Assembly: GCF_009687865.1 (NCBI RefSeq)
Contig: NZ_BLAE01000036.1
Location: forward strand, 62,001-126,000
Direction of reading: 5' to 3'
Origin: Acrocarpospora macrocephala
Lineage (GTDB): Bacteria; Actinomycetota; Actinomycetes; Streptosporangiales; Streptosporangiaceae
Length of the DNA: 64,000 nucleotides
The notes beneath the pieces were generated by a model. That model saw nothing but the letters and a program-made list of their open reading frames with translations. It was not told the origin of the DNA and ran no database searches. Below, in pieces: positions 23,165 to 34,580 of this stretch. The position numbers and the translations under genes are program-made. Within the stretch, counting starts at the first letter, position 1. Each line of letters begins with the position of its first letter.

Positions 23165-24700
23165 ATGCGAACTCGTAAACCAAGATCAATAGCGGGCCGG
23201 ATCCTGCCGGTCGCGGCCGCCGGCGCGTTGGCCGCGGCGCTGCTGGCGGTCCCCGCGCACGCGGATCCGGACGACAGGGCGTCCGCGTTCGCCAAGGCAT
23301 GCCGTCATGCGGGCGAGCACGCGAACCAGGACAAGCCCAGGGTGATCGTGACGCAGGACGGCGAGGTGGACGACATGGATTCGTCCATCCGGTTCCTGTA
23401 CTACGCCAACGAGTTCGACATCGCGGGCATCATCTACTCCAGCTCCCGGTTCCACTGGGCCGGTGACGGAGGCTCGGTGGCGCCCTTCCGGTGGACCGGG
23501 ACGGACTGGGTCAACCAGTACATCGACCTGTACGCCCAGCTCTACCCGAATCTCAAGAAGCACGCCGACGGCTATCCGACCCCCGCCGCGCTCCGCTCCC
23601 TGTACAAGATCGGCAACATCGAGAACGTCAGCGAGATGACGAAGGTGACCGAGGGGTCGGAGTGGATCAGGAAGGTGATCCTCGACAACAAGCCCGGCCC
23701 GCTCTACGCCCAGGCCTGGGGCGGCCTCAACACCATCGCCCGGGCACTGAAGTCGATCCAGGAGGAGTACGAAGGCACCAGCCAGTGGCCGGCCATCCAG
23801 CAGAAGGTCAGCGACAAGCTGGTCATCTACAACATCCTCAACCAGGACGCCACACTCGCCGACTACATCAAGCCGAACTGGCCCCAGGTGAAGATCATCG
23901 ACAACCAGAGCCAGTTCTGGAGCTTCGCCTACCAGTGGAAGAGCAACGTGCCCGAGCCCTTCCAGTACACGCTGCGCGCGCCGTACATGGAGGCCAACTT
24001 CCTCAACGGCCACGGCGAGCTGTTCCAGCAGTACCGCACCTACCGGGACGGCAAGCCCACCCCCGGGGACGACCAGAACAATCGCTGGCGCCCGGAGCAG
24101 AACCTCACCTACGACGTCCATGACTTCATCTCCGAAGGCGACTCGCCGGCGTACATGTACCTGTTCGACTTCAACGGCCTGCGCTCGTCGGAGGACCCGA
24201 CGTACGGCGGCTGGGGCGGCAGGTTCGCGCCGAACGCCTCGGGCTGGATCGACACCTCCGACGTCAATCCGTACAGCTCGACCGCGACCAACCAGCGCAG
24301 GTATCCGCAGACGCGGTGGGTGGAGGACATCCAGAACGACTTCGCGGCACGCGCCGACTGGGGTATGACGCGGAAGTACTCCCAGGCCAACCACAACCCC
24401 GAGGCCTCGGTGAAGGAGGGCCTGGACCTGACCTGCAAGGCCGGATCGACGGTCACCCTGCGCGGCAAGGGCAAGGACCCCGACCACGACCGGCTGTCGT
24501 ACAAGTGGTGGCAGTACACCGACGCGGACACCTACCCGGGCGCCGTCGAACTCACCGGAGCCGACACGCCGTCGGTCTCGTTCACCGTGCCCGCCGACGC
24601 CGCCCCGGGCAGCACCATCCACCTGATCCTCGAGGTCAAGGACGACGGCACGCCCGCGCTGAAGCACTACCAGCGGGTCGTCATCACCGTATCCGGCTGA
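23165..24700 (+). CDS. Secreted DUF1593 / Sde182-like nucleoside-hydrolase-fold protein
   Basis: 511 residues from the ATG at 23165 (GAGGAG 6 bases upstream). A Sec signal peptide is clear: MRTRKPRS, a hydrophobic stretch, then AVPAHA-DPD as the likely cleavage site. The mature N-terminus carries PRVIVTQDGEVDDMDSSIRF, a nucleoside-hydrolase-like Asp cluster. The C-terminal 90 residues form an Ig-like beta domain (SVTLRGKGKDPDHDRLSYKW, FTVPADAAPGSTIHLILEVK). Proteins of this family (DUF1593) are secreted and occur with polysaccharide degradation. Here a shared operator links it to the sugar operon at 24856, so it may release that operon's sugar from a plant glycan (inference). The exact bond cleaved is unknown. 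Confidence 0.82.
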   Translation: MRTRKPRSIAGRILPVAAAGALAAALLAVPAHADPDDRASAFAKACRHAGEHANQDKPRVIVTQDGEVDDMDSSIRFLYYANEFDIAGIIYSSSRFHWAGDGGSVAPFRWTGTDWVNQYIDLYAQLYPNLKKHADGYPTPAALRSLYKIGNIENVSEMTKVTEGSEWIRKVILDNKPGPLYAQAWGGLNTIARALKSIQEEYEGTSQWPAIQQKVSDKLVIYNILNQDATLADYIKPNWPQVKIIDNQSQFWSFAYQWKSNVPEPFQYTLRAPYMEANFLNGHGELFQQYRTYRDGKPTPGDDQNNRWRPEQNLTYDVHDFISEGDSPAYMYLFDFNGLRSSEDPTYGGWGGRFAPNASGWIDTSDVNPYSSTATNQRRYPQTRWVEDIQNDFAARADWGMTRKYSQANHNPEASVKEGLDLTCKAGSTVTLRGKGKDPDHDRLSYKWWQYTDADTYPGAVELTGADTPSVSFTVPADAAPGSTIHLILEVKDDGTPALKHYQRVVITVSG

Positions 24701-24719
24701 TATTCGCCCACTGATGTAC

Positions 24720-24754
24720 GGCCATGCCCGCACCTCCGGGGTGCGGGCATGGCC
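24720..24754 (+). terminator. Perfect 15-bp-stem terminator hairpin
   Basis: The left arm 24720-24734 (GGCCATGCCCGCACC) pairs exactly with 24740-24754 around a 5-base loop, 20 bases after the sde182-like stop. The strong GC stem without a T-run is typical of actinomycete intrinsic terminators. It separates this gene from the following operon. Confidence 0.8.
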
Positions 24755-24809
24755 GGCGTCCTGCCTTGCCCGGAATCCCCACTCGACGTTCGTTGCCAGT
24801 TTGTTACAA

Positions 24810-24849
24810 GGACATGTCATTGACATCGACACAAAGTCACTCGTACGGT
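24810..24849 (+). promoter_or_regulatory. Palindromic operator copy 2 overlapping the isomerase operon promoter
   Basis: GGACATGTCATTGACAT (24810-24826) is identical over 17 bases to the inverted copy at 22902-22918. The operator palindrome is ATGTCATTGACAT (24814-24826). TTGACA (24820-24825) within it and TACGGT (24844-24849) are 18 bases apart and place transcription start at about 24856, the A of the isomerase ATG. A repressor bound here would cover the -35. The SorC-family protein encoded at 33575 is the obvious candidate (inference). Confidence 0.65.
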
Positions 24850-24855
24850 CTTCGT

Positions 24856-25869
24856 ATGCCTAATCAGTCACGAATAGAAATTCAAGACCGGGTATTCGGT
24901 GCCGGTATCTGGCACTTCGGCCGCTATGTCGACCGATACGCGACCGACGGATACGGCCCGCCGGTGAGCACCCTGCAGGCGATCGACCGCGCCGGGCAGG
25001 TCGAGGACCTGTCGGTGGTCGACCTGACCTTCCCCTTTGACCCGGCGGACCTGCCGGTAGCCGAGGTGGAGGACGCGCTCAAGCGCAACGGCCTGCGCGC
25101 GATCGCCATCACGCCGGAGATCTACACCAGGCGTTTCACCCGTGGCGCGTTCACCAACCCCGACGCCCAGGTGCGCCGGCAGGCGATCGAGCTGGTGTCG
25201 CAGGGCGCGGAGGTCGCGCGTCAGCTCGGCTGCGACTACGTCAAGCTCTGGCCGGGCCAGGACGGCTGGGACTACCCGTTCCAGGCCGACCACTCGCAGC
25301 TGTGGCGGTTCTCCCTGGACGCGGTGGGCGAGCTGGCGGCGGCCTTCCCCGACCTTCGCTTCGCGATCGAGTACAAGCCGCGCGAGCCGCGCAACAGCAT
25401 GGTGTTCTCCTCGGTGAGCAAGACGCTGCTCGGCATCGAGGAGATCGGCCTGCCCAACGTGGGCATCCTGCTCGACTTCGGCCACTCGCTGTACGGCGGC
25501 GAGAGCCCCGCCGACGCGGCCCGGCTCGCCATCTCGCGCGGGCGGCTCTTCGCGATCGACGTCAACGACAACTACCGCGGCTGGGACGACGACATGGTCG
25601 TCGGCTCCGTCCACCTGACCGAGACCTTCGAGTTTTTCTACGCCCTCCAGGACGCCGGCTGGGACGGCGTCTGGCAGCTCGACCAGTTCCCCTTCCGCGA
25701 GGACTCGGTCGAGGCGGCGCGGGCCGGCATCCGGGTCATGAAGGCCATCGACCGCGCGCTCGGGCTGGTCGACCGCGAGGCGCTCACTGCGGCTCAGCAG
25801 GCCCAGGACGCCCTGGCGGCCCAGCGCATCGTCCAGCGGGCGCTGCTCAGCACGATGGTAGAGCAGTGA
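24856..25869 (+). CDS. Xylose-isomerase-like TIM-barrel sugar isomerase (D-apiose isomerase candidate)
   Basis: 337 residues from the ATG at 24856. There is no ribosome site and the promoter geometry suggests a leaderless mRNA. The AP-endonuclease-2/xylose isomerase fold is visible, with metal and acid residues in [15 protein letters not shown] (Glu), [14 protein letters not shown] (Asp, His), [20 protein letters not shown] and [12 protein letters not shown]. Followed by a split transketolase and an FGGY kinase, it fits the published D-apiose route (isomerase ApsI, kinase AplK, transketolase AptAB), where it would convert D-apiose to apulose. The sugar assignment is from context; another branched or rare pentose or tetrose is possible. 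Confidence 0.72.
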   Translation: MPNQSRIEIQDRVFGAGIWHFGRYVDRYATDGYGPPVSTLQAIDRAGQVEDLSVVDLTFPFDPADLPVAEVEDALKRNGLRAIAITPEIYTRRFTRGAFTNPDAQVRRQAIELVSQGAEVARQLGCDYVKLWPGQDGWDYPFQADHSQLWRFSLDAVGELAAAFPDLRFAIEYKPREPRNSMVFSSVSKTLLGIEEIGLPNVGILLDFGHSLYGGESPADAARLAISRGRLFAIDVNDNYRGWDDDMVVGSVHLTETFEFFYALQDAGWDGVWQLDQFPFREDSVEAARAGIRVMKAIDRALGLVDREALTAAQQAQDALAAQRIVQRALLSTMVEQ

Positions 25870-26756
25870 TGACCCTGCTCCCCGCCGCGCCCCGGCCGGC
25901 CCGCGAGTACCGCCAGGTGGCCGAGCGCGTCCGTACCGGCGGCGACCAGACGGCCGCCGCCGAGCTGAACCGGATCTCCACGGAGGTCCGCCGCAGCATC
26001 ATCACGATGATCGAAAGGGCCAAGCTGGGGCACATCGGCGGCGACCTGTCGGTCACCGACATCCTCGTGACGTGCTTCTACGCGGTCCTGTCGGTCGACC
26101 CCGAGCAGCCGGACTGGGAGCGGCGCGACAGGTTCGTGCTCAGCAAGGGCCACTGCGCCGCCGCGCTGTACTCGACCCTCGCGCACTGCGGATTCTTCGA
26201 CACCGGCGAGCTCGCCACCTTCATGGCTCCGCTGTCGGCGCTCAACGGACACCCCAACAAGGTCAAGGTCCCCGGCGTGGAGACCAACACCGGGGCGCTC
26301 GGGCACGGCCTGCCGGTGGCCACGGGGTGCGCGGTGGGCGCCAAGCTGGACGGGGCGAGCTGGCGCACCGTCGTCGTCATGGGCGACGGCGAGCTGCAGG
26401 AGGGCAGCAACTGGGAGGCCGCGATGGCCGCCTCGCACCAGGGACTCTCCAACCTCACCGCGGTGATCGACCGGAACCGGTTGCAGCAGGGCGCGCGCAC
26501 CGAGGACACCAACCGGCTGGAGCCACTGGCCGAGAGATGGCATAGCTTCGGCTGGGAGGTGCGCGAGGTCGACGGCCATGACCACCTCGCCCTTCGCGCC
26601 GCGCTGCGCGGCTCTGACACCGGCAAACCCGTCGTCGTCATCGCGAACACCATTAAGGGGAAAGGCGTTTCGTTCATGGAGGATCGGGTCGAGTGGCACC
26701 ACAAGGTGCCGACCTCCGAGCAGGTCGAAGCCGCCCTCGCGGAGCTGGCCCGATGA
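25869..26756 (+). CDS. Transketolase N-terminal subunit (thiamine-diphosphate binding)
   Basis: 295 residues, ATG overlapping the isomerase stop (TGATG). It contains the transketolase N-domain only: RAKLGHIGGDLSVTDIL, LSKGHCAAALYSTLA, GALGHGLPVATGCAVG, then the thiamine-diphosphate motif VVMGDGELQEGSNWEAAMAA (GDG...N) and IANTIKGKGVSFMED. The pyrimidine domain is encoded separately by the next gene, so the enzyme is heterodimeric or heterotetrameric. In the apiose pathway the equivalent AptAB transfers a two-carbon ketol unit from apulose-4-phosphate, producing dihydroxyacetone phosphate. This subunit would be AptA if that assignment is right. Confidence 0.88.
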   Translation: MTLLPAAPRPAREYRQVAERVRTGGDQTAAAELNRISTEVRRSIITMIERAKLGHIGGDLSVTDILVTCFYAVLSVDPEQPDWERRDRFVLSKGHCAAALYSTLAHCGFFDTGELATFMAPLSALNGHPNKVKVPGVETNTGALGHGLPVATGCAVGAKLDGASWRTVVVMGDGELQEGSNWEAAMAASHQGLSNLTAVIDRNRLQQGARTEDTNRLEPLAERWHSFGWEVREVDGHDHLALRAALRGSDTGKPVVVIANTIKGKGVSFMEDRVEWHHKVPTSEQVEAALAELAR

Positions 26757-27706
26757 CCGTACTGGAGCAGCAGGCGACCTTCGACTGCCGCCAGGCCTTC
26801 GCCGAGGAACTCAGCGCGCTCGCCCGCCAGGACGAGCGGATCGTGGCGATATGCAATGACTCCGTCGGCTCCAGCAATCTCGTCGGCTTCCGCGAGGAGT
26901 TCCCCGACCGGTTGATCAATGTCGGCATCGCCGAGCAGGAGCTCGTCGGCCTCGCGGCCGGTCTGGCCAACGCGGGCAAGATCCCGTTCGTCTGCGCGGC
27001 GGCCCCGTTCCTCACCGGTCGGGCGCTGGAGCAGATCAAGGCGGACGTCGCCTACAGCGAGGCCCACGTCGTGCTGTGCGGGCAGTCCCCGGGCATGGCG
27101 TACGGCGAGCTCGGTCCCACCCATCACTCCATCGAGGACCTGTCCTGGGTGCGGGCGGTCGCCAACCTGGACGTGATCGTTCCGGCCGACCCCGTGCAGA
27201 CGCGCCTGGCGGTGCGCTGGGCCGCGGCCTCCAGCCGCCCCTCCTACCTGCGCATCCCCCGCTTCAAGGTGCCCGCGGTCACGCCCGCGGACGCGCCGTT
27301 CGAGCCGCGCCGGGCGGTGCTCCTGCGGGACGGCGACGACGTCACGGTGATCGCCATCGGCTCGCTGACGTCGCGCGCGCTGCAGGCGGCCGACCGGCTG
27401 AGCGAGGAGGGCGTGTCGGTACGCGTGCTGAACATGCCCTTCATCGAACCGCTGGACCTGGACTCCGTCCTCGCCGCCGCCCGCGAGACCCGGGGCATCG
27501 TGACCGCCGAGGAGGCCACCATCAGCGGCGGTCTCGGCGCCGCGGTGGCCGCCGCCGTCGTCACCAACCACCCCGCTCCGATGCGGATACTCGGCGTACC
27601 GCGGGTCTTCGCCCCCACCGGGGACACCGCCTTCCTGCTCGATCATTTCGGTCTCTCCGCGGACGGCATCGCCGAGGCTGTACGGAGCCTGCTCAGCCAT
27701 GGCTAA
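26753..27706 (+). CDS. Transketolase C-terminal subunit (pyrimidine and C-domains)
   Basis: 317 residues from the ATG at 26753, coupled to the preceding stop (ATGA). It carries FPDRLINVGIAEQELVGLAAGLA, whose Glu activates thiamine diphosphate. GRALEQIKADVAYSEAHVVL, ELGPTHHSIEDLSWVRAV and a C-terminal transketolase domain (VTVIAIGSLTSRALQAADRL) follow. It pairs with the N-terminal subunit at 25869 to make one active enzyme. The split two-gene form is usual for catabolic sugar-specific transketolases such as apulose-4-phosphate transketolase. Confidence 0.88.
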   Translation: MTVLEQQATFDCRQAFAEELSALARQDERIVAICNDSVGSSNLVGFREEFPDRLINVGIAEQELVGLAAGLANAGKIPFVCAAAPFLTGRALEQIKADVAYSEAHVVLCGQSPGMAYGELGPTHHSIEDLSWVRAVANLDVIVPADPVQTRLAVRWAAASSRPSYLRIPRFKVPAVTPADAPFEPRRAVLLRDGDDVTVIAIGSLTSRALQAADRLSEEGVSVRVLNMPFIEPLDLDSVLAAARETRGIVTAEEATISGGLGAAVAAAVVTNHPAPMRILGVPRVFAPTGDTAFLLDHFGLSADGIAEAVRSLLSHG

Positions 27707-29171
27707 ATCGCTGATTCTCGCCATCGACCAGGGGACCAGCTCGACGAAGGCGCTGCTCGTCGACGAGGACGGGCAGGTCGTGTCGCGCGGGCTCGCGCCG
27801 GTGTCGGAAAGCCAGCCCCGGCCCGGGTGGGTGGAGCAGAGCGCCGACGAGATCTGGCAGAGCGTGCGACGGGCGGTCGCCGACTGCGTCGGCCCAGCCC
27901 ACGCCGCCCAGGTCATCGGGGTGGGTTTCAGCACCCAGCGCGAGTCGCTGGTGCTGTGGGAGCGCGGCACGGGCCGCCCGATCGGTCCGCTGATCAGCTG
28001 GCAGGATCAGCGCACCGGCGCGCTGTGCCGTGAACTCGTGGCCGCGGGAGCCGGCCCCGTGGTGCGGTCGGCCAGCGGGATGCCCCTGGACCCGATGTTC
28101 TCGGCGTTGAAGGCCCGCTGGCTGCTGGACGCCCACGACCGGGACCGGAGCCGCGCCCGCGCGGGCGAGCTGTGCCTGGGCACGGTCGACTCCTGGCTGC
28201 TCAGCCGCCTCGGCGGCGAGCACGTCGTGGAGGCGGGCAACGCCTCGCGCACCCAGCTGCTCAACGTGGACACGGGGAAATGGGACGAGCGCCTGCTCGA
28301 GCTGTTCGGGGTGCCGTGCCAGGTGCTGCCGCGGGTGGTCGCCTCCGACGGTCCCTTCCCCGCGGTCCGCGACCTGGCGCCGCTGCCGGACGGCGTCCCG
28401 GTGCTGGCCGTCATGGGCGACTCGCACGCCGCGATGTTCGCCCACGCCGGGTGGCGCGCCGGAGTCGTGAAGGCGACCTACGGCACCGGCTCGTCGATCA
28501 TGGCGATCGGTGACTGCGGCGACGCCCCGGGGCTGTGCCGCAGCATCGCGTGGGACCTCGGCGGTCCCACGCTCGCCGTCGAGGGGAACATCCGGGCCAC
28601 CGGCCGTACCCTCAGCTGGCTGGCCGAGCTGTTCGGCGCCACTCCCGAGATCCTCCTGGCGGAGGCCGCGGACACCGGCGGCGTGGCCATCGTCCCCGCG
28701 TTCGGCGGCCTCGGCGCGCCCTGGTGGGAGCCCGACGCCACGGCGATCGTGGCCGGGCTGACCCTCGGCACGAGGCGGGGCCAGCTGGTCGCGGCCGCGC
28801 TGGAGGCCATCGCCTTCCAGGTGGAGGACGTCGTGGCGGCCCTGGAGCGGGCGACCGGCGAGGTGCGGGTGCTCCTGGCCGACGGCGGCCTCACCCGCAG
28901 CGACCGGCTGATGCGGCTGCAGGCCGACATCAGCGGCCGGCGGGTCGCCCGCACCGGCGAGCACGACCTGTCCTGCCTCGGCGTGGCGGACGCGGCCGGG
29001 CTGGTGGCCGGGCTGTGGACGCTCCAGCAGTTGGAAAGGCGGCCCAGGACCGCCGACGAGTACACCCCTGTCAGCGACCAGGCAGAGCGCGCCGCCCGGC
29101 GGGCCGCCTGGCGGGAGGCGGTCCAGCGGTCGCGTCCCGTACCGGCGACAGGCGAGAGGAGAACCACATGA
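27699..29171 (+). CDS. FGGY-family carbohydrate kinase (apulose kinase candidate)
   Basis: 490 residues, overlapping the transketolase gene by 8 bases. The first phosphate motif is LAIDQGTSSTKALLVDEDGQ and the second is VKATYGTGSSIMAIG. VLLADGGLTRSDRLMRLQADI is the FGGY adenosine-site signature region, and GVADAAGLVAGL ends the core. Members phosphorylate xylulose, ribulose, glycerol, erythritol or similar. Between transketolase subunits and an ABC importer it should make the phosphorylated ketose that the transketolase consumes. The apulose-4-phosphate assignment is inferred from context. Confidence 0.86.
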   Translation: MAKSLILAIDQGTSSTKALLVDEDGQVVSRGLAPVSESQPRPGWVEQSADEIWQSVRRAVADCVGPAHAAQVIGVGFSTQRESLVLWERGTGRPIGPLISWQDQRTGALCRELVAAGAGPVVRSASGMPLDPMFSALKARWLLDAHDRDRSRARAGELCLGTVDSWLLSRLGGEHVVEAGNASRTQLLNVDTGKWDERLLELFGVPCQVLPRVVASDGPFPAVRDLAPLPDGVPVLAVMGDSHAAMFAHAGWRAGVVKATYGTGSSIMAIGDCGDAPGLCRSIAWDLGGPTLAVEGNIRATGRTLSWLAELFGATPEILLAEAADTGGVAIVPAFGGLGAPWWEPDATAIVAGLTLGTRRGQLVAAALEAIAFQVEDVVAALERATGEVRVLLADGGLTRSDRLMRLQADISGRRVARTGEHDLSCLGVADAAGLVAGLWTLQQLERRPRTADEYTPVSDQAERAARRAAWREAVQRSRPVPATGERRTT

Positions 29172-29812
29172 GCACATCGCCGCCGGCCGCCCGCCGCCGG
29201 GTCCCGGCAGGGTGGGTCGCCACCGCGGCCATCGTGGCGCTACTGGTGGCCATGGCGGTCAGCACCAAGTACCGATCGGTGGAGGCCGCGGCGGCCGCGG
29301 CGCCCAAGGGATTCGACCCTGCCGCGTTCGGCGCGGAGAACTATGACGCCAAGGTCGTGCCCGCCATCAAGGGCAACGCCGTGGAGCTGCCCGCACTGCT
29401 GAAGGCGGTCGAGGAGGACAAGGAGGCCGCGGGCCAGAAGTACGGCAAGCGGGCGGGCACCGGCCCGTACAACTTCGCCGTCAAGGGCACGGGCACGGCG
29501 GGCAAGCCCACCTCGGGGCTGTTGCCGGTGGATGTTCCCGGCCTGCCGGACGGCGCCAAGGTGTATCTGCAGATCGGTCCCGCCATCAACGGCACGGCCC
29601 TGCGGGACTCCGTCGGGTTCATCACCTTCGGCCAGTTCGTCAACCAGGTCGACTTCGCCGACGCCGCCACGGCCCTCAACGACCAGATGCGCCAGAAGCT
29701 GCTCAACGGCCTGGACATCGCCGCGCTCGACGGGAAGAAGATCAGCTTCACCGGCGCGTTCACCCTGCTGACACCCGCCACCGTGACGATCACCCCCGTG
29801 GCGGTCTCATGA
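29168..29812 (+). CDS. DUF2291 membrane-anchored protein
   Basis: 214 residues, ATG coupled to the kinase stop, with GAGAGGAG just upstream. One N-terminal membrane segment (AGWVATAAIVALLVAMAVSTKY) is followed by an extracytoplasmic domain with KGFDPAAFGAENYDAKVVPA near the start, SVGFITFGQFVNQVDFADAA, and a beta-rich end. DUF2291 genes regularly sit inside RbsABC-type sugar transport operons. Their function is not established; a periplasmic accessory of uptake is the usual suggestion. Confidence 0.8.
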   Translation: MSTSPPAARRRVPAGWVATAAIVALLVAMAVSTKYRSVEAAAAAAPKGFDPAAFGAENYDAKVVPAIKGNAVELPALLKAVEEDKEAAGQKYGKRAGTGPYNFAVKGTGTAGKPTSGLLPVDVPGLPDGAKVYLQIGPAINGTALRDSVGFITFGQFVNQVDFADAATALNDQMRQKLLNGLDIAALDGKKISFTGAFTLLTPATVTITPVAVS

Positions 29813-31340
29813 ACGCGCACGTTCTGCAGGCCCGCGAGGTCACCAAGGTGTACGGCGGCACGCACGCCCTCAAGGGAATCGACTTCGGTGTCGCGCCCGG
29901 CCGGGTGACCGCGCTGTTCGGCGAGAACGGCGCGGGCAAGTCCACGCTCATGAAGATCCTCGCCGGCATCGAGCAGCCCACCACCGGCCACGTCGAGCTC
30001 GACGGCAGGCCGGTCCGGCTGCTGTCCTCACGCGACGCCGCCGACCAGGGCATCGCCATCATCCACCAGGAACTCAGCCTCTGCCCGAATCTCAGCATCC
30101 AGGACAACCTGTTCCTGGCGCGTGAGATCCCGGGCGCCTTCGGAGCCATCGACCGCAAGGCGCAGCGGCAGGCCACCGTCGCGGTCCTGAACCGGCTGGA
30201 AGAGGATGTCGACCCCAACCGTCTCGTCGGTGAGCTACGGCTCGGCCAGCAGCAGCTCGTGGAGATCGCCCGCACCCTGTTGCAGCAGGCCCGGGTCCTG
30301 ATCATGGACGAGCCGACCTCCGCGCTCACCGCGCCCGAGGTCGAGGTGCTGTTCCGGGTCATCAGGGAGCTGACCGCCGCCGGAGTCGCGGTCGTCTACA
30401 TCTCCCACCACCTGGATGAGGCACTGGAGATCGCCGACGACGTCGTGGTGCTCCGCGACGGCTCGCTGGTCGCCACCGCCGACGCGGCGGAGGTCGACAT
30501 CCGGTGGATCGTCGCGCAGATGGTGGGCCGCGACCAGGACGCCCTGTTCCCCAGCCGGGAGCCGGTGCTGGGCGAAGAGCTCCTCACCGTACGGAACCTC
30601 ATGGTGGCCGATCCCGACGTGCCCGGCCGGCTCGCGGTCAACGATCTGTCGCTGACCGTGCGCGAAGGCGAGATCGTCGGCATCTACGGCCTGATGGGCT
30701 CCGGCCGCAGCGAACTCCTCGAGACGCTGGCCGGCAAGATCACGCCGGTGTCCGGTGACGTGCTGCTCACCGGGACTCCCCTCGGCGGCGTCGGCATCCG
30801 CGAGCGCATCGAGCGCGGCGTGGCCCTCGTCCCCGAGGACCGCCAGCGCGACGGTCTCGTGCAGACCATGTCGGTCGGCGAGAACATCTCCCTGGCCGGG
30901 CTGAGCTCCATCGCGGGCCGCCTGTTCCTCTCCAGGAACCGGGAGCGCGCCGCCGTCGCGCGGACCATCAGCGACGTCACGGTGAAGACCAGCGGCCCCA
31001 AGGCGGCCATCGGCTCGCTGAGCGGCGGCAACCAGCAGAAAGTGGTCATCGGCAAGGCCCTGCTGACCGGCCCGCGCGTCCTGCTGCTCGACGAGCCGTC
31101 CCGCGGGGTCGACGTGGGCGCGAAGGCCGACATCTTCGACCTGATGGCGGCGCAGGCCAGACGCGGCCTGGCGGTGCTGTTCACCACATCCGACGCCGAA
31201 GAGGCCCTGCACATCCCCGACCGGCTGCTCGTGCTCGCCCGCGGCTCCCTCGTCGGCGAGTTCCGGCAGGGCGAACTGACCCGGGAGGAACTCATGAGCG
31301 TGTCCGACGGCGGCGCCCCCACCACCGCGGAGGGGCCGCG

Positions 31341-31344
<4 letters not shown>
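29809..31344 (+). CDS. Sugar ABC transporter ATPase (RbsA-type, two nucleotide-binding domains)
   Basis: 511 residues, coupled to the DUF2291 stop. Domain 1 has Walker A GENGAGKSTLMKIL, signature LRLGQQQLVEIARTL and Walker B VLIMDEPTSALT. Domain 2 (from about residue 260) has the degenerate GLMGSGRSELLETL loop, signature LSGGNQQKVVIGKALL and VLLLDEPSRGVDVG. This asymmetry is typical of CUT2-family ATPases, which energise import of pentoses and rare sugars through the permease encoded next. Confidence 0.93.
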
Positions 31345-33484
<2,140 letters not shown>

Positions 33485-33489
33485 ACCGC

Positions 33490-33518
33490 CGGCGGAAGGG
33501 CGCGTAGCGTCCTTCCGC
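33490..33518 (+). terminator. Terminator hairpin after the sugar operon
   Basis: GGCGGAAGG (33490-33498) pairs with CCTTCCGCC (33510-33518), and further C-G pairs extend into the loop. It begins 6 bases after the binding-protein stop and separates the operon from the SorC-family regulator gene. Confidence 0.75.
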
Positions 33519-33574
33519 CCGCCTACGATGTAGAGAGTCAGGATGGAATAGACATACGGGGAAGGTGGTGCTCG

Positions 33575-34558
33575 GTGGTCGCGGATCTGGGCCGTAGTCA
33601 CGGCGTGGGCACGGACCACTTGCGCCTGCTGGCACGAGTGGCCCGCATGTACCACGAGCAGAACATCCGGCAGCCCGAGATCGCCGCGCTACTCAACATC
33701 TCCCAGCCGCGCGTCTCGCGCCTGTTGAAGGAGGCCGTCGCCTGCGGCATCGTCCGGACCGTAGTCGTGCTTCCCGACGGTGTCCACACCAAGATCGAGG
33801 AAGACCTGCAGCGGCGGTTCGCCCTGCGTGACGTCGTGGTGGTGGACGCCGACGGAGCCCGCGGCGACGTCATCCCCGCCCTGGCCGCGGCCGCCGCCGT
33901 CTACTTCGACACCACCTTCACCGGGGGCGACGTCATCGGCATCTCCTCGTGGAGCGAAACGCTCCTGGCCGCCGTGAACCGCATGAGCCCGAAGAACACC
34001 CAGGTCGCCGACCGTGTCATGCAGCTCGTCGGCGGAGTGGGCAGCCCCGAGGCCCAGGTCCTCGCCACCCGGCTCATCGGCCGTCTCACCGAAATCACCA
34101 AGGGCCGCCCCGTCTTCGTGCCTTCGCCGGGAGTCGTCGGCACCCCCATGGTCCGCGACGCGCTCCTGCAGGACTCCGCGGTCGTCGAGGTCATGTCCCA
34201 GTGGCACGACCTCACCGTCGTCCTGGTCGGCATCGGCAGCCTCGACCCCTCACCGCTGCTGCTGCGCAGCGGGAACGCGATCGGCCAGGCCGACCGGGAG
34301 GAACTCCGCCTGCTGGGCGCCGTCGGCGACGTCTGCCTGCACTTCTTCGACGAGAACGGCAACGCCATCGACTCCGCCTTCGACCGCCGAGTCGTCGGCA
34401 TCGACGAAGCGAGCTTCCGAGCCGTGGCCCGCCGCGTCGCGGTCGCCGGCGGCATGCGCAAGTTCTCCGCCATCAAGGCCGCCCTCGAAGGCGGCTGGGT
34501 GAACGTGCTGATCACCGATTTAGAGGTCGCGCAGAGCCTGCTCGACCATAGGGCGTGA
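33575..34558 (+). CDS. SorC/DeoR-type sugar-responsive transcriptional regulator
   Basis: 327 residues, GTG start. The N-terminal helix-turn-helix is LRLLARVARMYHEQNIRQPE followed by IAALLNISQPRVSRLLKEAV. The rest is the SorC sugar-phosphate-binding domain (VIGISSWSETLLAAVNRM, VMQLVGGVGSP, VVLVGIGSLDPSPLLLRSG, VGDVCLHFFDENGNAID, MRKFSAIKAAL). SorC proteins respond to the phosphorylated sugar of the pathway they control. It follows the transport operon and is the best candidate to bind the palindromic operators at 22899-22918 and 24810-24826. Confidence 0.88.
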   Translation: MVADLGRSHGVGTDHLRLLARVARMYHEQNIRQPEIAALLNISQPRVSRLLKEAVACGIVRTVVVLPDGVHTKIEEDLQRRFALRDVVVVDADGARGDVIPALAAAAAVYFDTTFTGGDVIGISSWSETLLAAVNRMSPKNTQVADRVMQLVGGVGSPEAQVLATRLIGRLTEITKGRPVFVPSPGVVGTPMVRDALLQDSAVVEVMSQWHDLTVVLVGIGSLDPSPLLLRSGNAIGQADREELRLLGAVGDVCLHFFDENGNAIDSAFDRRVVGIDEASFRAVARRVAVAGGMRKFSAIKAALEGGWVNVLITDLEVAQSLLDHRA

Positions 34559-34580
34559 AACTTCTCGTTGGCCAGAGCGG

